Source: Diadema setosum
Lineage: Eukaryota; Echinodermata; Echinoidea; Diadematoida; Diadematidae
Direction: 5' to 3'
DNA: 64,000 nt
Assembly: GCA_033980235.1 (NCBI GenBank)
Contig: CM067067.1
Coordinates: forward strand, 12,862,401 to 12,926,400
In this document: positions 1-12,700 of the stretch, one piece after another
Numbering within the stretch: the first letter of the stretch is position 1
Layout: the number at the start of each line of letters is the position of its first letter
Position numbers and translations under genes: made by a program
The notes under the pieces: generated by a model
What the model saw: the letters and a program-made list of their open reading frames with translations, nothing else
What the model was told of the DNA's origin: nothing
The model's database searches: none

Positions 1-72
1 CTGTACTAAACTGGGTGCAGAATAAGAATTATGTAATCAATATGGTGTAAGGCTCTTCGGTCTGAATCTCAC

Positions 73-3000
73 CTCTCCAGTGATGTAGATGAGTGCATCC
101 CATGGGATTTCCCCATCAGCCAAGAACATCTTCAGGTTTTCCAGGGCACACTCCCGGTCACTGTCATTGAACTCATACTACAGAGAAGAAGAAAATGCAA
201 AATTAAAACGCTGTCATTGATACAGTGTATGACTGACACAGACAATTGACTGTAACAAGTAAATAAATGTCCTCATTTAAGTGAGCAGTACATGTGTAAA
301 TACACACAAACTTGATTATAAAGGAAAAAGGATCAAACACCTGATGATTGTATCAACTGACAAAAACAACAACAGCAACAACAAACTAGTTGCAAACTGA
401 TGCATTATGTAAATGAATAATCACAGGAACTACATGGTCGAACAAACACATTAGGCATTTGCTCCACCAAAAGTAGCTGGACCATTCTTTGAGGAGTGGC
501 AAGAAAATGCACCTGCATTACATTTTTATCTTGCGACTGGCATTCAACACACTTCTTGAGACTTTAAGAGCTAACATTTGTCAGAATTTCACTCTCCAAG
601 TAATAAATAAGGCTGATGGACTAAATATATACGCTATGATTTTTGCTCCCCAACATCAATGTTTTGCCACATTGACAACTTTTGTGGAAAGCAACTTCCT
701 TGAGAGCAAACAAAACACTCCTTTGTGCACAGATGGATCAGTAAGAGAGTCTCCACCCTCCACTTACCTTGATGTTCCACCCGAGGGGACCAAACTTCTT
801 CCTCTCTTGGATGATGGCATGGAAGAAACAGATGCCAAACTTCATCTTCCTCCATGACATACCCAAAACTATGGAAAAGAAATAGTATCGCAGAATTACT
901 CTTCTCAATTTTCCATTTATGTAACATATAATGTATCGATTATTGCCAAAAGCTATGTGCACACATTTGAAAATTTCTCCCCTGGCTTTGGATTATGAAA
1001 TATGTCATTTTCATAACTTTCCTACACAATACTTTGCACGGAATTGCCTCCAGTGACACAAGTTATACACCATCATGAATGATAGATAATTAAAATCAAA
1101 TTGAATTGAAACTCTTATCATTTGACACTTCCACATGCATAACATACACATAAACTGACACCAACAAGGCATTATCACATCACGCACACATCATTCACAG
1201 AATATGCATCAATCCTAGAATATTCTTAACTGGTAAAATTACGCAGAAAAACAATGTAGGCTCTAATCTATATTTTGACATTTTATGATGTATCTATCAT
1301 ATTTTTCACTGTGAATAAATTTCCTGTCATCAACTGTGCATATGTAATTACCTAGAAGGAAAAAGCTAAGGCAAAAATTGAATCAAACCGAATGGCATTC
1401 AATCTGTAACAGCATGCTTCTTGACTGGTCAAATCAAAAGCAATCATCATTGGCATGATATATTGCATCTCACACAATTGTACTCACTGTGCTCTTCAAA
1501 GTCCTGGGCACTCATCTCAGAGAAGGCCCGGCGGATGTTGGCACGGAGCCCCTTGGGAGGCTCGTTGGTCACCTTGACGCTGTTCTGCAGGACAGAGACG
1601 GGGAACTTGTTGGTCGGCATGGAGCTGAGGAAGAGGCGGAAGTCTTCGTGGATCTCGGCTCCCGGCTCGCCAAAGTTCTTGATGATCTCCTCAAGGCTCA
1701 ACATCCACGATGCAGCCAAATGGCAGTTCTGGAGATTAAGGCCAAAGGTGTGTGTCATGGCAAGTATTAGAGTCTTGGTTGGACATTCTGGCACAGCAAT
1801 GCCGTCATTTAAAACTTTCAAAACTTTAAAACGGTCTTGTTTGCTTTGTCTCTCAGTGCAAATGAGTACCTGACATAACATATGTTCCAATTAAATATGT
1901 CAACCTTACAAGGCTCAGAGTAAATATTGCACACTTGAGTACAGGCCATGAGTATGAATGCTCACAACAAATGACAAACTTCAAATAGAGCAATACAGCT
2001 GCAAGAAATTCACTAGCTCATGTCAGAAACTATCGATGATAGCTTTATACAGTTAGAATTTTTTGCATGTGGCAATATAATGGCACAAAGCATGGCTATA
2101 GCCTTAAAAGCATGTCATTTTTGAAGAGTTTCTAACGCTAGAATGAATTTTAAAATGCAACATTGGCTTCACATCAAATGCGATGAGGTATAGGATACAG
2201 TTAATCTAAGCATATTTGTGTTACTCTATAGTAGGACACTTACCTGAAGGAAGACCCAGTCTCCATTCTTGGTGGCTGACTCAATCATCTTTTCAGCCAC
2301 GGGCCCCTGGCCCTGACCCAGCGAGATGGCCTGGATGTGGTCCAGGTAGCCTCTCTCCTTGGCGAATCGCTGGAAGGCACCCATGGGATCGGAGCCCGTG
2401 CTGAGGATGAATACCAGGGGCGTGGAGGGGTTCATGTCCGCATAGAGGGTGGCCAGGTCGACTGGGGGACTCTCAACAAACGTCTTGCCCAAGTTCTCAC
2501 TGACAAAGTCAGTCACACAGAAGACCACCTGAAAAGAACACATCCACAAAACAAAGAAAAAGATGTCTTACAGAAGTCACTTACAGAAAATAATAGAAAT
2601 AGCAAGCAAAGAATATTTAAAAAGAAGTTAAAAGAATTTAGGGCTGTAATGGCAAAGATTACGAGATAAGCATCTTCAATACAGTAAATTTTTGCTTCAT
2701 TAACATCGTACTGCACACTGCTAAGGTACTGCTGGCATAAGACTGACATACATAGCAGTGATGAAGACAAACACTTCCTGTATTCAAGATCTGATCGCTA
2801 GATTTCGGACGTTGCTCAAACTGAGAAAGAATTGATCAATTGACTGGCGAAATGCTGGCAAACTTACACTCTCTTCCATGAAGCACTTGACCATCATGAG
2901 CTTCTGGAAGCTGGACAGTCGCTCCTCCCAGTGACCGATGACCTTCCCATCGTCCTTCTTGTCGTCACCCTCTTCTCCCTCTTGTGGAGGGACCCACGGG

Positions 3001-3709
3001 GGTGGGGTGGGTCCATATCCCTCCCATGACTCTGGGTTGGCTCTTACCTGCAGTGGGCCAAAATTATATGTCACATTCTTGAAAGTGGCATAATACTTGA
3101 TCATGAAATGATTGATAGCATTACATAAAAATCTACAAGAATGCACAATATTACATCCAAATTTTCAGTCAAGAACATCTGGAAAGTACTTATTGAAACT
3201 TGAAAATGCATATCTTCACTGGGGTGAGGTCTTGTTTATCTCAAATTTTGGTGAAAATTACTTTTCTGGATTGACTGTCAAAAAAATGAAGCCATCACGG
3301 TATGTCTAAGGGAAAGGCAATCCCATTTGTTAGAGTGCTGTGGTTGGCATAATTTTTTGCTCTCCTGAACATTTGACATAGTTGAGATGCAAGGTTTTGT
3401 AACCCCTAAAGCCACATGTGCATTCTCATTTTTCTAATTTGTACACAAATTGCGGAGTTACATACGGCACATTTTTCTTTACCTATATATCACACAAACA
3501 GAAAACAAGGACAGGCACAAAAGGAGTTGTAAATATAATGGTATCTGAGAAAACAAACATACGTCTAATCTTCCCATCTTGCAGAAGATTGGCGTGGCAG
3601 TGATTTCCTTCATGATGCCCCTGTATGCTGGAATGGAGTCATCCAGCTCACAGCAGGTTTTCCACATGACGTCTGTCAGCCATGGAACATCCGGTTTGGG
3701 CGGAAGCTC
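73..3709 (-). CDS. DNAH6: DNAH6 exons 56-61: start of the C-terminal region, truncated by the window edge
   Basis: Exons: 3563-3709, 2868-3047, 2244-2528, 1488-1728, 768-868 and 73-177; residues 3446-3798. Blocks are [19 protein letters not shown] (about 3597-3615), [71 protein letters not shown] and [12 protein letters not shown]. The part still to come should include the TYGGRVTD-type block and the end of the protein. Exon 57 carries a species-specific Pro/acidic insertion ([19 protein letters not shown]). Positions 1-72 are the start of the next intron (donor GTGAGA). Confidence 0.95.
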
Positions 3710-6700
3710 CTGGAGATAAAAGCAAGTACATGTAGAGTATCATCAAGACAGAGAACATTTTTTTTTTTTCACCCCATACTGACAAAAGTAAACGTGACTC
3801 ACATGAATCGCCTGAGAAAGTGCCTAGCAAAGGAGATAGGAAAACGAGCCTATTAAATAGACTTAAGAATCAGTGTCTTCATGGTGGGTTTACCCAAATG
3901 AAATACAAGAAAATTGCTGGGATCATACACAGATGAAAAAATCTGCTACACACAATGTTGAATTTTTTTTTTTTAATGGTTACTTTACAACTACTGGTAA
4001 CTGTGCAATCAAGGAACCATCAATGATTTCTTGAATTTGATTGGATATGGAAGAGTGTTGCGATGGCAGTTACCATTGATTTTAAAGCTACCATAGTTTT
4101 ATGCAAAAGATCCCTGGTGATTTGAGTGACTCTACCTGATCTACTCCCGGTGCACCTCTGAGGAAAAAGTTCCACTCATCACCGGTCACTTTTTCCTCTT
4201 GTCGCATGATGTCAATGCAGAGCATGAAGGAGAAGACCAGCTTGTGGACTTCAAACAAACCCCTGCGATGAACAAAACAAGCAAAAGACAAAATATACAT
4301 AAAGTGACTGCTTTTATACTGTCCACGCGTGTGGGTAATATAAACTTTTTTGCCATTAATTTATTGTCCCTTTTTGTCTTCTTTTTTTACTGCATTGATA
4401 AGGTGATGCTGATGATGATCATGTTAATGTCTTGAATATGTTATTTTATACGCCAGTTGAGAGTAGTCCAGCATGCTAGCTCAAATATGCATTCAAATCA
4501 TGTGAGGTATTCATTGACAGTCAAAATAATGGTCCTGCCTCATCCTGTTCACCATGAGGATGACATTTGATGAATTATCTGTTTTCCTGAAATATCTAGA
4601 GCATTTGAAAATCATATTAATATGTTTCATTATTTAACAAATGACTTGCTTTTGCAGACTGGGTTGCTAACTGGTTAACTCATATCAATAAGGAAACTTC
4701 AACTCACTTTGCGCCAATGCCAAACAACCTTGTAGATGGAATGGAAGCGTAAGTGAGGAATCAATAGGCCTGTAGGTATAAAATAACCAAACTGACTGCC
4801 GGTACTCACACTCAGTGATTGCTCATGTCCTGCACTATCTACACGACATCAGAGGAAATATTACAAGCAAATACATGCAAGGACTGAGTTCTGTTGGAGG
4901 AGGTTGGATGGTATTCCACACAATGACAACAGATTCACTATCAAAGTTTTGGTCTCTGATGAATGAAGAAGCAGTACGCACCTGGAGACGTTGGTGTAGA
5001 CCTGAATGGTTGTCTGTCTGAGCAAGATGTTCAGTCTCTCCTGAAGGTCGCTGTTCTTCTCGCTGTTCTCGATACACAAGTTGAAGAGCTGGAAGGGAAT
5101 TGAAACACATTTCAGAAAAGTCTCAAGTGATGTCTATTTACATCAATCACTAACCTTATCCTGGTGACTTGTTACTATTGCAATGTGCTAAAAAAAAGTA
5201 TAAATGTAACTAATGTTTGCCTGGTGTCTTGGAATCTTAAATTCTCTTGTTCTATTGACACTGAAGGAATATTGCTGCTACATGTATCAGTAAAGTGATC
5301 TTTCCTCACAAGCATGCTTCAACTGAAGCATGCTTGTGAGGAAAGATCACTTGACTCAGTAGGTTACTTGCTTCACATTCTATTCAACCAAATAAAAGCC
5401 ATCTCTCTAGATATGGATTATGAAATAACATGAATTACGAATAAACACTGAAACTCACATTCTTAAAATACTTGAGGGAGAACTGGTACATTGGGTCGAT
5501 TTCAGCCAGTGATGCGACCACAAAGTACATGACTGACCCCCTGGTGGCAACCACACGATACTTCTCCCTGGCGATGGTAATCTTCTCCTCGGTCTGTTCA
5601 GCCTCCGCAAGACGTTTGGTGATGACACCAGATGTCACCTGGTTTAAAACAAGCAACGGTGTATATGTTCAATCAGTTTCCCTTCATTAGAAACACGTCT
5701 CCTGAAGCAAATGAAATTATCTTTATTTTTGAAAAAGAAAGGAGCCCTACGTGTGCCATCTGTCCATATCAAGAAATATGAATGTGAACAAAAGAAAAAC
5801 AGAGATTGGTCTGACAGTTGTATTGGCATAAGTCAGTGAATTTGGTATCGAGGCGCCAACAGGGTCTGAATGGCAACAAGCTCTTATTGCATGATAATTA
5901 TGAAGCACATTTCCCCCAGATCAAATGATGGTACTCATTACCAAATTACTATTTCAAACAGCTGAGGAAAACAATATCTGATTCTCTCTAGTATCAAAAC
6001 ATGCATTTAAAAATTCACCTGTGTGTTCATGAGAAAGTATCTTGAGTCTACTAATAATGCACGCTATTATATCTGACTCACTATCACAGATAATCAATTT
6101 TTTTACTTTGTGTTCTTGCAGTCAAATTCTTCTAAGTGCTTTCACAAGCAGACACCTCAGGAACCACAAACCTTTGATTCGTTCAGAGTGTTGATGAGAT
6201 CTTCGTTATCCAGGATGTTGCCCTCTGACTCAAAGAGCAGCTTGAGGATGCGATCCTCAATGGCCTTCAGCTGGTTCTTGTCAGCGTTGATCCTCACAAT
6301 CAGCTGATTCCGTTGCTCCTCAAGATCTGGCCGCTCAAGTCGAACGACGTCACTGATAGGAGACAATGAGGTGAATTTTGTCTCGAGTTAGAATTTAAGT
6401 CAGCCACCAAACATTTCTATGGAATAGTACTGTGATTAATCATACATGGGTCATGTCACCTGCACAAAGTCTTTTAAAAATGGATCATTCCTCAAGTTGA
6501 AAGAGCAGGCAGCTGAAATGGAAATTCAATAGATTTGACTACTCTATTTTTCAGTGAGGTCATTTAACTTCCTCTGTCCCTCTAGCACACATAACCCTTC
6601 TCCCTTTCTGCAAGCACAAGTCACATCTAAAAAACAAAGGAGTCTAATCAATGAGAGGATTCATTGTTGGGAGGCGGTAATTGCATTGGGGGTCAAAGGG

Positions 6701-9700
6701 GTCACTGTCCAGTAACCATTGAAATAATCATGCACATTGCTGACTGACCTGAGCAGCTGGTCCTCCAGACCCGATTTGGTGACAGTGAAATTGATGATGG
6801 TCACTTTGATGCAGACCTCCGGCAGGTAGTGGGGATTGGCCATCTTGGTGGTCATGTAGAAGCGGAAATTCTTGTCGTAGTCGATGTCGCTGTCTCCGAG
6901 TCGGATCAGGAGACGACCACCCTACAGACGGCAAAGGCAACCATCACAAAGGCCGTAAAAAGATATGAGTTCTACGATGGGCAACATTTAAGAGATATTA
7001 AGAGTCCAAGATGAATGAAAACCAGCTTTAGTTGTAGCATCTCTCTCTTGTGAGTCTCAATGTAAATTTTCTCTGCATTACTGACATTGGTTTGGAAATT
7101 ACCCATCTGGAAGTCAAAACAAATGAGGTCAGTTGTGGCACTGGCAGTCAATTGTTCTGTACATACATGTATATTTTTTTCTGTTATTCTCTGTTAAATG
7201 CTTAAGGCAATGCCCAAATAAGCTGTTCATAAAATTACCTCAATTGTAACTCTATCCCTGAAAAAAGACCTGTGTCACATGCGACAACAACATCCTTAGC
7301 TTCTAATACTCTGACACATATTCCCTTTTTTGTGGCAGATATATATTCTTGATCATTTGGAATCATGCTCTGGGCTAGGGTTAAACACACACTCTCTAAC
7401 ACAGGGTGGAGTGTCACTATACCTGCACAAATGTCTGCTTCAGGAGAATTGGCTCCAGGGCGGGGTCCAGCGTCTCCCCAAGATCCTCCAGGAGCACCGG
7501 CAGACCGACTCGCACGGCGTTCTCCAGGGTACGCAGGAAGTTGCTGTCGGTCAACTTGATCACCTTCAGACCATTCTTGGCCTCCCTGTTGCGGATCCAA
7601 CGATTAGCCTGGGATGAAAAAATTGGGGAAAAATGAAAAGCAATTCTGAGTTATGAAGACATATCTTTCATGACTTTTTAAAAATCTATTTGTTCAAACA
7701 TGAGAACACGCTGAATAAGTTTGTATTTTTCATACAATTGCTCTCAATTTTTAAAATTAATTTATCTAACCTATCTCTGGCAATGACTAAGGTGGTTACT
7801 GCTTTTGGTCTCTCTATCGACACAACACGTTTCGTAGGCAGTTTGACAGTTTTCTGTCTATGTCTCCAACTTATCTAATATCTTATCTTATGCACTGGCT
7901 TGATGGAGACAAAATTTCCAACTTCCAAAGTTAGCTAGGGATGACGGAATATAAATCTAAAAAGCACATTGTAGGACTTATAATGTTCTATAAGTACTAG
8001 GCATATATTTTGAGAGAAAAGTTGGTATTCTATGTTTATATACTTCCTGCAGAGCATATCTCTTTATGAGATTTTTTTGGGAAAAAATAAATGTTATTAT
8101 GGGCACCAGTGAGTGATCACTGAATGGTAAATATTGTGTCCCTAGATGTAGACATATTCACCTGTTCTTGTGGGTCAATCATGAGTGGCCAGCGGCGCCC
8201 CCTTGTGACCAGAATGGCATTTTCTGTAGACACTGCATCCCGAGGGAGGCCATCCGCATTCCACTGACGAATTTCAAATGGATCGGCCAAGACCTGCGAG
8301 AGAAATGCAAGCAACAGATTTTATCATCACTACTACACCATTTGCTGATATGCCTTAGTGGAAGAGACCCAAAACCATTAATCTGAGGTCCCTGGTGGGA
8401 GTTCCTCGGCAGTTGCAGTTTGTGCCCCGGGACAATTAATATAAGACATTTTATCCTCATTGCCCAGTCCTTTGGAGGTGGCATGGTTATTTGCTTACAA
8501 GCATTCATTGCTTCTTTAGAAGCCACATAAAAGAAATCAAAATCAAAAATCAATTGAAACAAATCAATTCATCCAGGAATTTTAATAAAGAACTGGGCTC
8601 TGTTAGTTTTCCTTCCTTCCATCTACTGCATGATACTGGCATACATCTCATGCATTATATTATTTGTTAGTGCCAAAAATGACAGATATTGCACAATCAG
8701 AATCAAGATGCCATACCTTGATTAGAGAAAGTTCCTCTGTGACAGGGATCTCCAGTTCCTTGCACCTCTGGGTCCAGTAGTCCACCAGCTCCACACGGTA
8801 GGAGCTGGTGAAAGCCCCGTAGTACGCCACACAGGCAGCCGCCACAAACACATTCCCGACAACATTGCCAATTTCCTTGTTGAACTCCTGCAAAGGCAAC
8901 GCAAACATTGGTATTCACAGGCCATGTTTCATCTACTTGTTAATGCAGCACAGTTTTCCCAATTTTGTTGTGACAGCATTTGTTTTGGGAGAATGAGTTT
9001 TATTGCGATGATAGCTGTTTTAGGAGAATGACCTTGAATTATCAATCAAGCAAATAGCAACATCACCATGAAAAGCTACAACAAAGATGCCTGTGTGATT
9101 AATAAATTACCAGTAATGTTTGTAGTATCACAGAAATTAACATGAACACAAGAGCATGAAAATCAAATTGAAAGCAGCAGAGGGATGAACTTGTGCATTG
9201 AACATCCACAGACTTTCAAGCACAGCTTGACAATTAGCCACAGCACAATAAATGTTGTGACAAGCATTTTTTCGTTTGACAGCTGAAAAAATGATGATGA
9301 ACGTGATGTACCTTGACTGTCTCATCCCAACGTCCCTGTTCATCGCCCAGGGCAGTGGTCAGTTTGCCGGCCCTCTTCAGCCGGGCGGCCGTAGTGGCCA
9401 TGTTTCTGGCCAGCGTTTCCTTCTCGTTCACGCTGTGATCATACGAGGCCTGGAGTTCGGCGATCTGGGCCTCGACGTTGGCCAGTTTCTGCTGCTTCTC
9501 ACGCAGGACGGACATGGTTGCCTCCAGCTCAGCTTCAGCCTCGGCAAGCCTTGGAAGTAACAAAACATTGGATTTATTAGAAGTGGTTCTCCTCATATCT
9601 CCTTTCATTTTTTTTCACCTTCCTATTTCAGATGTCTGTGATGAAGCCATTTTGGGAGGTGTCTTTCTCTAATGATATTCTGTCTTGATTCTTCACAAGT

Positions 9701-12700
9701 TTAGTTCTTGTCAATGCAAACTAAATCAAGTCTGGCAAAGCTGCCCATACTGGTGCATAATGAGTTCACAAAGTTCTGAAATTTCTCAAAAATGCTACCC
9801 TGAAAAGCAAATAAAGGATATTTATGTACTTAATTTCATTGCCAAGATAAAAACTAGTTGTCAGCCTGGATTGCAGGTCTTTGTATGGAATGAAACGCAG
9901 ATATCCATGTGCATTGAGAGAATGCAGCAGTATCAGTAGAACACATCACTAAAAGTTTGACCAAAATCGGATAATCCGTTCAAAAGTTACGCATTTTTAA
10001 AGTTTGGTTGCAGCTGAAGCTGGATGAGAAGTCTTCTAGTTCATTACGCCATGTAGGTAGAACAATATAAAGAAAACATAGACAGTATTCTGCAAGTTTT
10101 CATTTTTTTATCAAAAGTACACATTCCTTTGACTTGCTACTGACATATGTAAGGGGTAATGCTATTTCCCCTGTTTTCTGAAAGTAGTAAGTCAAGTGTT
10201 CTTTCATTACGCTACACGAGTGAAAAAGTTTCTTCATAATTTCTTTACATCTTTGCACATATGTTAACATCACAATATATTGTAGTCTTCTCATCCAAGA
10301 TGTTGGCACCAAAACTTTAAAAATTCATAACTTTTGAATCGATTATCTGATTTTCCACAAACTTCCACTGAGGGTGTTCTACTAATGTTGCTGCATTCAC
10401 TCAATACACATGGATAATTGGGTTTCATCTCCTTTAAAGATTTCAATAGTTCCCATAGTTCTAAAATGTTAGGAACACTGAACAAGACCACAACAATGAA
10501 ACTTGATGTGTTCATTGAGAGGTATGAGAGAAAGCTACTCGCGTCCTGTAGGACATCCACTTACTTCTGCTTCTTGGGTTCCACGGTCTTGAAGACTTTA
10601 GCATAGAGATCCATGGCCCTCACCCACATACACATTGACTTGCAAGCCTGAATTTAGAAGGAAGTTGGATTTCAAAGCAAAAAACATTCAGTGTAAACTG
10701 ATATAATGCTATTAGAATAACTATTCTGTGTATAACATAATCACTGCAAAGGGACAAGGAAAGAGAAGTTAAACTCAGCTACACTTTTCATTTTTGAGCA
10801 GTAATTCTGTTTGTTCACCTGATCTGAATCTTTATTTGTAAAAAAAGTGAGACAAGTCTACCTTCACTATTCAAACTTTGTAGATACGCAAATTAAAAAC
10901 TAAAACCACTTCATGTAATCACAATTCATTCCTTGCAGATAGACAAATTATGAACTAAATCATGATAGTTTTATGTAATCACTATCTATTTATCCTTTGC
11001 AGATATACAAACGATAAATCACTATCATAATCATTACACACAATCAATTTCTGCTGGTTAAAAACAAAAACAAAAAACAAAAAAAAACCCCACAGCATGC
11101 AGACCAAGATGAGCAGTGAGTCTCCGCCCAGAAATGCAGCACTCACCTTGGATGTCTTCTCCACAACTTCGGGCACAAACTTTGGGTTCTCAATGTACTT
11201 CTTCAGCTTCCTGAGAATGCTGTCCGGGATGTTGTCCTTGTCGTAGTCCATGAGCTTCTTCAGGAAGGTGGGATCTCCCAGCAAACCCTTGGCAGTTGGC
11301 CAGTCAGGTCTGTGGAGAAAAGAAGATATCAGAAGATTGGTGACTAAAATGATAAACATGAAGCAATATACCAGTGCCCACAATACTAACATTAACACAA
11401 AAATATCATACTGATGATGACCATTACTATTTCAACAATGGTCTATCCAACTGAAAATGAGATAAATATCAACATTAGCAGCAGTCAATGATAATCTTCA
11501 TCATCATCACCATCATCAGTATCATAATGACTGTAACTATGATAAAGGTATTGCAATCACGATAAGTAGATGCAACGATAATGCAGGTGAAGCCAAGTTT
11601 GTTTGTTTGTTAGTTTGTTTTTACAGAAATCAGTTCTTGCGTAAATAGGATTACCAGTCATGATGGAATTACACAGAAGCTCTGAAGATGCTGATTCTCA
11701 AGGTATGGGTTCTGCTAGCAAGTATTTTCTTTACTGATTTCTTGCCCCCATCGAGGTTTACTCAAGGAGAACTCACTTGACTGTAAGGAGGATGCAGATG
11801 GTTTCCATGACGGTCATCACCATGTCTGGTGGCTTGTTGAACACCTTGATCTCAGCAATGTCGTTCTTGTCCAGGGCGTCGAGAGCCTTCTGGGCAGACT
11901 CCAGAGCAGGCAGGGCCTCGTCAAGGTCCCTCTGGGCATCGTCGGCGATGGCCTGAGTCTCCTCTGCCTTCACCTTGGCTGTGGCCTCATCGTCCAACAC
12001 CACTTTCCGTACCTGTCGCCCAAAATATCAAACATGTTGTTACTCATCATCTACACCATACGAGGGTGACGCGCTATTATTGATGTCCCTACGATAACAG
12101 TGCAACCTGTCTTAATATCAAACACTATCTACCCTGTACTGAACATTTTATTAGCATGATTGTTGCTCACATACCACATGAATGACTACTACTGAGTCTC
12201 CATTCATTCACAGATCCACATTCGAGTTCTTGTTGATTATAATTACATAAGAATCAAATTGGGTAATGTGAGCAAAATCCAATAATAACTTTCCTAGATA
12301 GTGGAATCCAATGCCCTCATGAACTTGCAGGGGAAAACAGCTGAACCTTAACCAGGACAAATGCTCTCAGTACAGGGGAACCACATCATAATGTTGACCT
12401 AAAAATCACAGCAATTACTGTAACATCAGTATACTCAAGGTATGAAAACAAGGAAACATAAAGAGTTGGGACCTACAAAATCCCCTTGTTTCTTAGAACA
12501 CATTTGTTCTATCTGACCTCTTTATAGCGAGGTTCAACTGTACAAGCACCACGCCAACTCCACTCACCTGATCAGCCTTTTCCTGATCCACAGCTAGCTT
12601 CTCCATGAGTTTCTCTGTGTCCGCCGATTTCTGTTTCAGCTCAGGCTCGAGGGCGGTCAGCTGGACCTCCATGTCTGCCACAAGGTCATTGGTCTCCAGC

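Noticed and set aside
1421..1873. 150-residue plus-strand frame
   Set aside because: Antisense of exon 59; no domain, no splice context.
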